A stretch of DNA of 64,000 bases. It comes from Ruegeria sp. ANG-S4. Its GTDB lineage: Bacteria > Pseudomonadota > Alphaproteobacteria > Rhodobacterales > Rhodobacteraceae. Under the pieces are notes generated by a model that was not told the DNA's origin, ran no database searches, and worked only from the letters and a program-made list of their open reading frames with translations. Both the position numbers and the translations under genes were made by a program. The first letter of the stretch is position 1, and each line of letters begins with the position of its first letter. The stretch spans positions 1,240,001 to 1,304,000 of the forward strand of contig NZ_JWLK01000001.1 of assembly GCF_000814005.1 (NCBI RefSeq). The letters are read 5' to 3'. Below, piece after piece: positions 44,335-52,473 of the stretch.

Positions 44335-45196
44335 CGCTGCCGACCTGTTCTTTGTGCCAGAACACCAGCCTGCGCTGAGTCCAGACGACGGATGCGAAGA
44401 CGACGAGGCCAACAAGGCTGAGGTACAGGATCAACGAGAACACGCGCGGGGTGTTAAGCTGCGACGCGGCAACCCGGATCAGTTCGCCAAAACCTTTGCC
44501 GCCACCCAGAAACTCGCCCGTGATCGCCCCGGCCATCACGCCAACGGCACCGATTTTGAGGCCGGTGAAGATCTGTGGCAATCCCGTCGGCAATTTCATT
44601 TTGATAAGCGTCTGCATCCGGCTTGCGCCCATCGTCTTGAACAGCATTCTCGCGTTCTCATCCGCTGCATGAAGACCCGCAGCCGTGCCAACCACGATAG
44701 GGAAGGTCGCGATAAAGGCCGCAAGCGCCACTTTGGATTCGATACCAAAGCCCAACCACGCCACAAAAAGCGGTGCGAAAGCGACCTTCGGCATCGTATC
44801 AATGGCAACGAGATACGGCATGACCGCCTTTTCGCCAAACGCGGTTTCCCCGACCAGAACGCCCAGTGAAAACCCGATGGCGATTGCCAGAGCGAAACCA
44901 TAGATGACCTCTTTGATGGTGATCCACAGCGCGCCGAGCATATAGCCGCCGGTCAACAGGTTCTGCCCGACAAAGATCATGTCTTTGAGGGTTTCCATCG
45001 GAGTTGGCAGAATAATCGGAGAAACCAGCCTGAGGCTGGTCACGATCTGCCACGTTCCGACGAAAACGACGAACACGAAGGTCATCGCCAGCCAACGGGG
45101 AACCGAGTCGATAAAGTGAACTTTCTGCTCCCACACCGTGTCTTCTGCGTGATCAGCGGCTTTGACGGAAGGTGAATAATTCTGAACGTCGCTCAC
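44324..45196 (-). CDS. ABC transporter permease, NitT/TauT type
   Basis: A 290-residue inner-membrane protein with six helices in the SsuC/TauC style. The EAA loop, in the AGLHAADENARMLFKTMGASRMQTLIKMKLP stretch, is followed by ALPQIF-type contacts and FLGGGKGFGELI. It overlaps the ATPase gene upstream by four bases (ATGA). It forms the channel of an importer for a small organic acid or sulfonate. Confidence 0.92.
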   Translation of the reverse strand: MSDVQNYSPSVKAADHAEDTVWEQKVHFIDSVPRWLAMTFVFVVFVGTWQIVTSLRLVSPIILPTPMETLKDMIFVGQNLLTGGYMLGALWITIKEVIYGFALAIAIGFSLGVLVGETAFGEKAVMPYLVAIDTMPKVAFAPLFVAWLGFGIESKVALAAFIATFPIVVGTAAGLHAADENARMLFKTMGASRMQTLIKMKLPTGLPQIFTGLKIGAVGVMAGAITGEFLGGGKGFGELIRVAASQLNTPRVFSLILYLSLVGLVVFASVVWTQRRLVFWHKEQVGSGEF

Positions 45197-46002
45197 ATTT
45201 CTTCTCCTTTGTCCAGGAGGCTGCGAATGTAGTCGACAATAGCGCCGAACTTGGGGGTCGTCATCATATTGAGGGTGCGTGGGCGCGGCAGGTCGACGTC
45301 GACGATTTCCGCGATTCTGCCCGGGCGCGGTTTCAAAACAACGATTTCATCCGACAGAATGACAGCTTCCTGGATCGAGTGTGTGACAAGGAAAGCGGTC
45401 GCGTCTTGTTCCCGACAAATCCGCTGTAGTTCCATGTTCATCATATCGCGCGACAATTCATCAAGCGCGCTGAATGGCTCATCCATCAAAAGCACGGCCG
45501 GTTCTGTGATCAGCATCCGGCAGATGGATGCGCGTTGCGCCATGCCGCCCGAAAGCTCGTTGGGATAGACGTTTTCAAAGCCTTTCAGACCAACGATGTC
45601 CAACAACTCGTGGGCTTTGCCCATGGCTTGCTTGGCAGCGGCTTTTCCGTCGCGGATCTCGATCGGCAAAACTATGTTTTCCACGGCGGTTTTCCATGGA
45701 AACAGCGTCGCTTGCTGGAACATCATGCCGATGTCGCGGCGCGGACCGGTCACCGGCTGACCTTGCAGGATCACACGCCCTTTGGTCGGCGGGATCAGAC
45801 CCGCCATGATCTTGAGCAGAGTTGACTTGCCGCATCCGCTTGAACCGATGACCGAGGTGAAGCTGCCTTTTCGCAGCGTCAGGTCAATATCTTCAAGGGC
45901 CACAACAAGGTTGCGGGCATAGGTCTTGCTAACGTGGGTCAACTCGTAAACCGGCGTGCCCAAGGGCGCGCCGGCATAGTCTTGTGCGACGGCTGCGCTC
46001 AT
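45193..46002 (-). CDS. ABC transporter ATP-binding protein, NitT/TauT type
   Basis: A 269-residue ATPase. Walker A is GSSGCGKSTLL (residues 53-63), the Q-loop MMFQQATLFPWKT, the signature LSGGMAQRASICRML, Walker B LLMDEPFSALDEL and the switch His VTHSIQEAVIL. It is closely like SsuB and TauB. ATGA overlaps at both ends link it to the binding protein and permease. Confidence 0.95.
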   Translation of the reverse strand: MSAAVAQDYAGAPLGTPVYELTHVSKTYARNLVVALEDIDLTLRKGSFTSVIGSSGCGKSTLLKIMAGLIPPTKGRVILQGQPVTGPRRDIGMMFQQATLFPWKTAVENIVLPIEIRDGKAAAKQAMGKAHELLDIVGLKGFENVYPNELSGGMAQRASICRMLITEPAVLLMDEPFSALDELSRDMMNMELQRICREQDATAFLVTHSIQEAVILSDEIVVLKPRPGRIAEIVDVDLPRPRTLNMMTTPKFGAIVDYIRSLLDKGEEM

Positions 46003-47027
46003 TGGTTGGCAGCCTCGTTGCCAATGGCAGCAAATTCATTGGTCCAGGCGGCGCTCAGATCGTCGAGCGGACCTGAAATTTCACCACCTGCAACCAGCGC
46101 GTCTTCCCACTCTTGCCAGACTTCGGCGGGGTACCATCCCAGGCCGTTGCTTGGATCCGCCGCGATGGTTTTCGAGCGCACGGCGTCGAACAGGGCTGAC
46201 TGAAATTCCTTGTCTTCGCCCTCCTGCGGGTTGCCGTCCGCGAGATGTTTCAACACGGCTTCCCGGTTTGCATCATCCAGTGCGAAGGCGTGACCGCGCG
46301 CGAAGGCGCGGCTCCACGCCTCGACCAATTCGCGATCGTTTGCGATCGTGTCGGCCATTGTCGCAATACCATTCCCAAAGAAGCGCCCGAATTCGGCGGG
46401 CGTGATGTCGCGAACGGCCATGCCGCGTTGGTTCAGAATTGCGGTGTCGGCTGTAGACGCCGAGTATGCGTCGATTTCACCGTTGAGGAAGGCCGCCGTT
46501 GCCGGTCCGCCATCGCCGACCGTCAGGAAGGTGAAATCTTCACCCTCTTTCATACCCGCACCGGTCATCACGTTGCGTGCAAAGCCCACTTCGGCACCAT
46601 CGGCTGTCCCGGTCCCGATGACCTTGCCGCGCAATTCCTCAACACTCTGGATTTCGGAATCTTCCGGCACTGCGATACCGAAGTTGCTGCGCGCCGCAAC
46701 GTTGTAGATATGAACCGCGTCCACATCGCGCGACCGTGCCGCAATCAGGGGGCCGGGGCCGGGGCGGCCAAAATGCGCTTGTCCGGCAGATAGCGCCTGA
46801 AGAACTGCGCCCGATCCGTTAATGGCCTCGACGGTTACGTTCAGGCCCTCATCCGCGAAATACCCTTCGCCGATGGCGACGAAAACGGGAAACGAGTTGA
46901 TTGCCGAAGGGCTTGGCTGCACGAAAGTGATATCGCGCAAGTTCTGAGCAAAACCCTTTGTTCCAAGAACCCCTGCTACCGGAACCGCCGAAAGCAAGGA
47001 CGCTGTGAAAGTCCTTCTGTTCATCAT
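45999..47027 (-). CDS. ABC transporter substrate-binding protein, NMT1/SsuA type
   Basis: A 342-residue periplasmic protein. MMNRRTFTASLLSA carries a twin-arginine motif (NRRTFTAS), so export may use the Tat pathway; cleavage is likely after GFAQ. GGAGG precedes the ATG at 47027. The body fits the NMT1/THI5 fold (AINGSGAVLQALSAGQAHFGRPGPGP, VEELRGKVIGTGTADGAE). It should capture the cargo of the adjacent permease and ATPase. The ligand may be a small organic acid. Confidence 0.9.
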   Translation of the reverse strand: MMNRRTFTASLLSAVPVAGVLGTKGFAQNLRDITFVQPSPSAINSFPVFVAIGEGYFADEGLNVTVEAINGSGAVLQALSAGQAHFGRPGPGPLIAARSRDVDAVHIYNVAARSNFGIAVPEDSEIQSVEELRGKVIGTGTADGAEVGFARNVMTGAGMKEGEDFTFLTVGDGGPATAAFLNGEIDAYSASTADTAILNQRGMAVRDITPAEFGRFFGNGIATMADTIANDRELVEAWSRAFARGHAFALDDANREAVLKHLADGNPQEGEDKEFQSALFDAVRSKTIAADPSNGLGWYPAEVWQEWEDALVAGGEISGPLDDLSAAWTNEFAAIGNEAANQ

Positions 47028-47085
47028 AGTAGTATTCCTCCCTTGCACTTTAGCCTCTGCGCAGCTCTGGCCGCGCAGAAGTCAC

Positions 47086-48006
47086 TTAGACGGCGCGCAC
47101 GGTGTTTCTGAGCGTACCGATTTCGGAAACCTCACACACGACGACGTCTCCGTTCTTCAAAAACTGCGGTGGTTCCATCGCATAACCGACGCCGGACGGG
47201 GTGCCCGTCGCAATGACATCGCCCGCTTCGAGGGTCAGCCCCTCCGACAGGGATGCAATCAGCGTGGGAATGTCAAAGATCATATCCGACGTTTTACCGT
47301 CTTGGCGCTGTTCGCCATTGACCGTTAGCCCAATCGACAGGGCCTGCGGGTCGCTGATTGTGTCGGCCGTCACGATGATGGGACCCATGGGGCACGACCC
47401 ATCCAGCCCCTTGCCTTTAAAGTACTGGCCGCCATGGCGCCGCTGGATGTCACGCGCCGTGATATCGTTCAGGATCGTGTAACCAAACACGTGGTCGAAC
47501 GCGTCGGCCTTGTTGATGTTGCGCCCCGGCTTGCCAATCACCACCGCCAATTCGACCTCATAGTCGATGGATTCGGAGACCGATTGAAAAATCAGAATGT
47601 CCTCTTCCGGCGCCACTACGGATGTGGGCGGCTTGGTAAAGAACACCGGATGATCGGTAATGCCGATTTTCTGCTTTTGGGCCCGCTCACCTTCGGCGAT
47701 GTGTTCGGCGTAGTTTCGACCGACGCAGAATACGTTCTTCCGCGGATGTGGAATAGGGGCCAGAAATGCCGCTCCATTGGGGACGAGCGCGTCCTTCAAG
47801 TCTCCTGCCTCGCCCGCGGAAACGATGTTCTTCAAAGCCTCCAGAGTGTCTGAACCGCCGCCAATCAATTTCTGCATTGAACTGGCGTCGATTGCAGCGC
47901 CCGGCAGCAGCGTTTGAGCCGCGCGTGCGATATCCAACTTACTGCCGTCGGAAAGGACTGCGACGCAAACAGCGTTGCCATCTACAGAAACGGTCGCCAA
48001 TCGCAC
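47086..48006 (-). CDS. Fumarylacetoacetate hydrolase family protein
   Basis: A 306-residue FAH-fold protein beginning at GTG 48006. The first 75 residues are an N-terminal cap, followed by the catalytic domain: VFCVGRNYAEHIAEG, the metal Glu pair in SIDYEVELAVVIGKPG, the FDHVFGYTILNDITARD segment and ATGTPSGVGYAMEP. It probably hydrolyses or decarboxylates an acylpyruvate-like diketo acid. It is the first gene of the importer operon and lies divergent to a GntR gene. Confidence 0.88.
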   Translation of the reverse strand: MRLATVSVDGNAVCVAVLSDGSKLDIARAAQTLLPGAAIDASSMQKLIGGGSDTLEALKNIVSAGEAGDLKDALVPNGAAFLAPIPHPRKNVFCVGRNYAEHIAEGERAQKQKIGITDHPVFFTKPPTSVVAPEEDILIFQSVSESIDYEVELAVVIGKPGRNINKADAFDHVFGYTILNDITARDIQRRHGGQYFKGKGLDGSCPMGPIIVTADTISDPQALSIGLTVNGEQRQDGKTSDMIFDIPTLIASLSEGLTLEAGDVIATGTPSGVGYAMEPPQFLKNGDVVVCEVSEIGTLRNTVRAV

Positions 48007-48143
48007 TCGGAACTCCTCCCAGTTTCTCGTGTTTCGCGCCGGTCACTGAATGAAATGCGACTCAGCCCGCTTGTTTCTTGATCTTGAGTTTTTGCGGACT
48101 TGGCGTTTCAATCAATCAACCAATCACCAAATTGGGTGGAGAC

Positions 48144-48824
48144 GTGGCCGAACCAAACGAACTCTCGCAACGTGTACGCGACCTGATCAACACGACCGGA
48201 TACCGGCACAACGACAGGCTTCCGCCGGAACGCGAGCTCTGCTTGCGGCTTGGGACAACCCGAAACCAGTTGCGAAGAGCGTTGGCAGAGCTTGAGGCAC
48301 AGGGCCTTATCTGGCGTCATGTCGGTCGCGGAACATTCGTTGGTTCCCGCCCGGTTCTCAATCTGACGGACGTCACCTATTTGGGCGATCAGATCAAACC
48401 CGAGCAGGTCGTGGGCGTTCGTCTTACGGTCGAGCCGCAGCTTGCGCGGCTGGCGGCACTGCACTCAACACGTTCAGATCGCGAACAAATGCGACTTTGC
48501 GCCGAAAAATGCAGGGCTGCAGAGGATTGGCGAACCTATGAAGCTTGGGACAACAATCTGCACCACGCCATAGCCCGCTCAACGCGCAATCAGCTCTTTC
48601 TCTATTTCTTTGAGACCTTGAATTCCGTCCGGCGGTCCATCGTATGGGGCCAGCCGCGAAAAACCCTTGGGCCCGCGACGGACTATTCCAGCTTTCGCGA
48701 GCATGATCAGATCGTGTCCGCCATTTCAAAAGGCGACAGCGAAATGGCTGCTCAAACAATGATGGCCCATCTGAAATCCGTGTACTCGCGCGTGCTGCCT
48801 GCAAGTATTCAGACCGATCATTGA
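48144..48824 (+). CDS. GntR family transcriptional regulator (FCD domain)
   Basis: A 226-residue regulator if started at GTG 48144 (VAEPNELSQRV); a longer frame adds 22 residues with no ribosome site. The winged helix shows HNDRLPPERELCLRLGTTRNQLRRAL and QGLIWRHVGRGTFVG. The FCD domain has LTVEPQLARLAA, the ligand-region WDNNLHHAIARSTRN and FREHDQIVSAI. It faces the FAH/ABC operon and probably represses it, and is followed by another FAH gene. Confidence 0.9.
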   Translation: MAEPNELSQRVRDLINTTGYRHNDRLPPERELCLRLGTTRNQLRRALAELEAQGLIWRHVGRGTFVGSRPVLNLTDVTYLGDQIKPEQVVGVRLTVEPQLARLAALHSTRSDREQMRLCAEKCRAAEDWRTYEAWDNNLHHAIARSTRNQLFLYFFETLNSVRRSIVWGQPRKTLGPATDYSSFREHDQIVSAISKGDSEMAAQTMMAHLKSVYSRVLPASIQTDH

Positions 48825-48953
48825 ATCTGGTTTTGACGCCCAACCAATTCAAGAAATGGTCGGCCCGAATAAGGGCTGAACCCCTTGCAAATCGACGCTG
48901 ACATTGGCGATGACTTGAGGGCGCGCTACGTCCACACCGGTTAGCGCTCAAAC

Positions 48954-48987
48954 GATCGGAAATGGCTGACTGCTTGGACTTCCGATC
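48954..48987 (+). promoter_or_regulatory. Inverted repeat in the leader of the second FAH gene
   Basis: GATCGGAA (48954-48961) and TTCCGATC (48980-48987) are perfect 8-base arms around an 18-base spacer, 30 bases upstream of the FAH start at 49018. It can act as an operator for a dimer or as a leader hairpin. The ribosome site AGGAGGAAA lies just after it. Confidence 0.45.
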
Positions 48988-49017
48988 CCTTGTAACCAAG
49001 CGCTCAGGAGGAAAGCG

Positions 49018-49701
49018 ATGTCCGATTATGTCATTCCCGCGCCGCAAGTGCCTGCAATTCCCGTAGCGGGCGGAGGCTCGTTTCCGGTCCGTCGCGTCTA
49101 TTGCATTGGGCGAAACTATGCGGCTCATGCCATTGAGATGGGCCATGATCCGAACAGGGAGCCGCCGTTTTTCTTCCAGAAGAACCCGAACAACATGGAT
49201 CCCTCCGGGGAGTTTCCGTACCCGCCCCACAGCTCCGACGTGCATCACGAAGCAGAAATGTTTGTTGCGCTCAAATCCGGAGGCACGAATATCGCGGTCG
49301 ACGACGCACTGGATCATGTTTTCGGATACGGTCTTTCGCTGGACATGACCCGGCGCGATTTGCAGGGGCAGATGAAAAAGATGGGTCGTCCATGGGAAAT
49401 TGGTAAGGCCTTTGAACGTTCCGCGCCATGCGGCCCGGTTCACACGGTCACTGACGTTGGTCATCTGGACGCCGGTGCAATCACGCTGACAGTGAACGGC
49501 GAACTTCGGCAGGAGGGTGACTTGAACCAGATGATCTGGAAAGTCCCCGAGATGATTTCTTATCTGAGCGAATATTTCGAGCTTGCGGCCGGCGACGTTA
49601 TCCTTTCGGGAACGCCCTCAGGTGTTGGCCCTGTCAATCCCGGGGATGAAATGGTTTTAGCCGTCGACAAGCTGCGAAGCCTTACGGTCAAAGTGACGTA
49701 G
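49018..49701 (+). CDS. Fumarylacetoacetate hydrolase family protein (fumarylpyruvate hydrolase-like)
   Basis: A 227-residue compact FAH hydrolase with AGGAGG just before the ATG. The catalytic core is visible: YCIGRNYAAHAIEMG, the Asp/Glu ligands in DVHHEAEMFVAL, the DDALDHVFGYGLSLDMTRRD segment, and GTPSGVGPVNPGD. It resembles fumarylpyruvate and acylpyruvate hydrolases, which split a diketo acid into pyruvate and an acid. With the first FAH protein it may process successive or alternative intermediates of one pathway. Confidence 0.9.
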   Translation: MSDYVIPAPQVPAIPVAGGGSFPVRRVYCIGRNYAAHAIEMGHDPNREPPFFFQKNPNNMDPSGEFPYPPHSSDVHHEAEMFVALKSGGTNIAVDDALDHVFGYGLSLDMTRRDLQGQMKKMGRPWEIGKAFERSAPCGPVHTVTDVGHLDAGAITLTVNGELRQEGDLNQMIWKVPEMISYLSEYFELAAGDVILSGTPSGVGPVNPGDEMVLAVDKLRSLTVKVT

Positions 49702-49707
49702 ACAAAA

Positions 49708-49772
49708 AGTCGCCGGCGGAAAAAAGCGATGGCATTCGGGTTGCTTTCGCCAAGATCACGGCGTCGGCGACT
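49708..49772. other. Nested stem structure in the convergent gap
   Basis: AGTCGCCG (49708-49715) pairs with CGGCGACT (49765-49772). Inside it AAAGCGA (49723-49729) pairs with TTGCTTT (49741-49747, one G-U) and CGCC (49748-49751) with GGCG (49760-49763), giving a possible three-way junction. It lies between the convergent FAH and NUDIX genes. It may be a bidirectional terminator or a small structured RNA. Confidence 0.4.
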
Positions 49773-49857
49773 GGGCGCCCGGGATCATTAAATATCTCTT
49801 GTTTTCAATGCTCTAAATGCACGGCGACCGAGTTGCCCGGTTCCATTGTGCCCAGCG

Positions 49858-50322
49858 TCATGCAGCCTTTCGCAGCTCTTTCAATGCCGCCTGAACCTCT
49901 TGGTTTTCCGTCAGGTTCTTCAGCAGACACGACAGGTCCTTTTCATCGACCAGCTTTGCCGCTTTGGTGGGCGAAAACCAGCGGCGTTTGCGCTCGCCGC
50001 TCTCTTTCCAGCGGCGTTTCAGTTTTGCGACCACCATTGGATAGAGAGTAACGCGACATCGCACGCTCTCTTTGTCGTCGTATCGCTTGTCATAGTAAAA
50101 ATGGCCTATTGATCGTTTCGAGATGGCACCGACCGCGCCAGCCTCCTCAAGCGCTTCGATTTCAGCGGCGTGCCAAGGCTTTTTGCCATCCATCGACCAC
50201 CCTTTTGGGATAACCCAACGACCCGTGTCACGAGAGGTAACCATCAGAACGCGGAGCTTGCCAGCCTTGTCCCACCGCATCGGCAGGGCCGCAATCTGAT
50301 CAGCTACATCATTGTCGTGCAT
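49858..50322 (-). CDS. NUDIX hydrolase
   Basis: A 154-residue NUDIX-fold protein starting at ATG 50322 (GGGGCAG upstream). The NUDIX box is present but adapted: GWSMDGKKPWHAAEIEALEEAGAVG (central A-x5-E-x2-EEAG core) at about residues 42-66. Basic residues follow (KLKRRWKESGERKRRW). Family members of this type hydrolyse diphosphoinositol or dinucleoside polyphosphates. An inverted repeat CGGCAGC/GCTGCCG lies just upstream of the start. It is alone between operons. Confidence 0.9.
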   Translation of the reverse strand: MHDNDVADQIAALPMRWDKAGKLRVLMVTSRDTGRWVIPKGWSMDGKKPWHAAEIEALEEAGAVGAISKRSIGHFYYDKRYDDKESVRCRVTLYPMVVAKLKRRWKESGERKRRWFSPTKAAKLVDEKDLSCLLKNLTENQEVQAALKELRKAA

Positions 50323-50340
50323 GCTGCCCCACGCTGTTCT

Positions 50341-50565
50341 CGGCAGCACCCGAAAAAGAACTCAAACGCGCTGCCGAATAACCGGAGAGGTTGCTCATCT
50401 GATCGACTTTCCGAAATCTGCTGCGCCCGTGCATATTGGCTCTGCTTTTTTGCTGCTTTGGAACCTACTGAATTCTTCCTTTGAAACGTGGGTTATGCAA
50501 CAAAAAATATTGCAAAATGACAGAAAGCCCACAAAAGTAATGGAAAGACTGGGCCGGGCCGTGGA
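50341..50565. promoter_or_regulatory. Divergent region between NUDIX and the DeoR/phn operon
   Basis: The region holds CGGCAGC (50341-50347) with GCTGCCG (50370-50376), a hairpin in the NUDIX leader. Nearer the DeoR gene there is TGCAA (50496-50500) with TTGCA (50510-50514) around an A+T-rich spacer, a possible DeoR operator. I could not assign exact promoter boxes. Confidence 0.4.
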
Positions 50566-51393
50566 ATGACCAAAACGAAAACGCGTGCAATTAGTTTTGA
50601 AAAGGGTCAGGACCGGGTCAAGAAATCTGACCGGCGCCAGCAGATACTTCTAGAGCTGAAGCTGCGCCCTCATGTCCGTATCAACGAGCTGGCCCAGCGA
50701 TTCAATGTATCGAACGAAACGGTGCGCAGGGATTTTGATGCGCTGTCTAACGATGGGTTGATCGCGCGCGCACATGGCGGTGCGTCGGCCCCGGCGCAGG
50801 GACGCTATCCAAGCCTTGATGAACGAACCGGTGCGCAAATCGAAGAACGCGAGCGGATTGGTGCCAGCGCGGCGAGGCTGATTCAGGACGGCGAAACGGT
50901 CATGATCGACTCCGGCTCGACCACGATTGAGATGGCGCGCGCGCTGGCCTATCTGGACACGCCCTGCACGGTGATCACGAATTCCATCCCGGTCGCAATG
51001 ACCCTTGGCTATAGCGCCGCGCAGGTTTTGCTGTGTCCGGGAGAGTATCTGGCAACGGAATCCGCCACGATCGGAACAGAGACGCTTGAATACTTGTCTC
51101 GTTTCAACGTCGACAGATGTATGATCGGTTCATCCGGATTTTCCGCCGAAGGCCCGTCCGAGACGGTGCGGGGATTTGCGGCTGTCAAACGGTTAATGCT
51201 TTCACGCGCGGCGAAACGTCATCTTTTAATTGCTTCCGGAAAATTCGGCCGGAAAGGTCTGGCTCAGGTTGCGGACATCGCTAAGCTGGATTCCATTATT
51301 ACCGACACACGACCAACAGGAGAATTGTTTAACGTCATCAAGGCTGCCAAGGTTGATGTTCATGTCGCCCGGGCAGGCAATGAAGGTGAATGA
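50566..51393 (+). CDS. DeoR/GlpR family transcriptional regulator
   Basis: A 275-residue regulator. A winged helix at residues 23-75 (RRQQILLELKLRPHVRINELAQRFNVSNETVRRDF) precedes a sugar-phosphate-sensing DeoRC domain with MIDSGSTTIEMARAL, VITNSIPVAMTL and the IGSSGFSAEGPSETV segment. DeoR proteins usually respond to phosphorylated sugars or glycerol phosphate. It heads the phn-type operon, about 45 bases before phnD, so its ligand is probably a phosphorylated compound carried by, or derived from, that importer. Confidence 0.93.
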   Translation: MTKTKTRAISFEKGQDRVKKSDRRQQILLELKLRPHVRINELAQRFNVSNETVRRDFDALSNDGLIARAHGGASAPAQGRYPSLDERTGAQIEERERIGASAARLIQDGETVMIDSGSTTIEMARALAYLDTPCTVITNSIPVAMTLGYSAAQVLLCPGEYLATESATIGTETLEYLSRFNVDRCMIGSSGFSAEGPSETVRGFAAVKRLMLSRAAKRHLLIASGKFGRKGLAQVADIAKLDSIITDTRPTGELFNVIKAAKVDVHVARAGNEGE

Positions 51394-51400
51394 CCGAAAA

Positions 51401-51419
51401 GCGGCCTAAAAACGGCCGC
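51401..51419 (+). terminator. Hairpin between the DeoR gene and phnD
   Basis: GCGGCC (51401-51406) and GGCCGC (51414-51419) form a 6-bp stem with a TAAAAAC loop, just after the DeoR stop and 20 bases before phnD. There is no U run. It may partially stop readthrough or mark a processing point between regulator and transporter. Confidence 0.4.
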
Positions 51420-51438
51420 GCATGACTGGGAGGAAGAT

Positions 51439-52413
51439 ATGAAGTTCGACATCAAACTATTTGTTGGGGCATCTGCAATTGCGCTGTTGTCGCTTTCCGG
51501 GACCGCCTCGGCGCAGGATTGCCCGCGCGGTGATCTGGATGAGAGGTTCTGTGACGCTGACGGAGACCTGATCGCAGATATCCCGACGGACCCGTCCGAG
51601 CAGATCGATCCCGACACGTTGATTTTTGCCTATACTCCGGTTGAAGATCCTGCTGTCTACAAAACCGCCTGGTCGGATTTTCTTGAGCATCTGAAGGCAG
51701 AGACCGGCAAGGATGTCGTCTTTTTCCCGGTTCAGAACAACGCGGCTCAAATCGAAGCGATGCGCTCGGGCCGTTTGCATATTGCCGGTTTCAACACCGG
51801 GTCCAACCCGCTGGCAGTGAACTGTGCCGGGTTCCGGCCGTTTACGATCATGGCATCGAAAGACGGCAATTTCGGGTATGAGATGGAGATCATCACGTAT
51901 CCCGGCTCGGGCATCGAAAAGGTCGAGGATATCAAGGGCAAGCAACTGGCCTTTACCTCGCCCACGTCAAATTCGGGTTTCAAAGCGCCTTCGGCCATTC
52001 TGAAAAGCGACTTTGACCTGCTGCCCGAGCGTGACTTTGAACCTGTCTATTCCGGCAAGCACGACAACTCGATCCTGGGTGTTGCCAACAAGGACTATCT
52101 GGCTGCCTCGATTGCGAATTCGGTCAAATCGCGGATGATCTCGCGTGATGTGATCAACGAAGATGATGTGATCACGATCTACAAGTCGCAGACTTTCCCG
52201 ACCACCGGCTTTGGTACCGTCTACAACCTGACGCCCGAGTTGCAGGACAAGATCCGCAATGCCTTCTTCAGTTTCGAGTGGGAGGGCACGACCCTTGAGG
52301 CCGAGTTCTCGAAGTCGAATGAAGGTCAGTTTCTTGAGATGACCTATCAGGATTTCTGGGACGTCATCCGCAAGATCGACGCGGCAAATGGCGTCTCATA
52401 CGCCTGTCAGTGA
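51439..52413 (+). CDS. phnD: Phosphate/phosphonate-type ABC transporter substrate-binding protein (PhnD)
   Basis: A 324-residue periplasmic protein with a signal peptide ending at TASA|QDC. A Cys pair near the mature N-terminus (DCPRGDLDERFCDADGD) probably forms a disulfide. The PhnD fold follows: FAYTPVEDPAVYKTAW, IEAMRSGRLHIAGFNTGS, then GKQLAFTSPTSNSGF and YSGKHDNSILGVANKDYLAAS. It should bind a phosphonate, phosphite or phosphate ester. The C-terminal Cys pair partner is single. No C-P lyase lies nearby, so the ligand may be an ester. Confidence 0.9.
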   Translation: MKFDIKLFVGASAIALLSLSGTASAQDCPRGDLDERFCDADGDLIADIPTDPSEQIDPDTLIFAYTPVEDPAVYKTAWSDFLEHLKAETGKDVVFFPVQNNAAQIEAMRSGRLHIAGFNTGSNPLAVNCAGFRPFTIMASKDGNFGYEMEIITYPGSGIEKVEDIKGKQLAFTSPTSNSGFKAPSAILKSDFDLLPERDFEPVYSGKHDNSILGVANKDYLAASIANSVKSRMISRDVINEDDVITIYKSQTFPTTGFGTVYNLTPELQDKIRNAFFSFEWEGTTLEAEFSKSNEGQFLEMTYQDFWDVIRKIDAANGVSYACQ

Positions 52414-52428
52414 TCGTTTGCTGATCCG

Positions 52429-52448
52429 GCGGGCCTGAAAAGGCCCGC
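52429..52448 (+). terminator. Intercistronic hairpin after phnD
   Basis: GCGGGCC (52429-52435) and GGCCCGC (52442-52448) form a strong 7-bp GC stem with a TGAAAA loop. It sits between phnD and phnC and lacks a U run, so it should protect the phnD message and keep the binding protein in excess over the membrane parts. Confidence 0.55.
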
Positions 52449-52473
52449 TGACCACCCTTATCAGGGGCAATTT

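Noticed and set aside
48424-49464. 346-residue minus-strand frame opposite the GntR and FAH genes
   Set aside because: It spans two well-supported genes and an intergenic hairpin and resembles no protein family.
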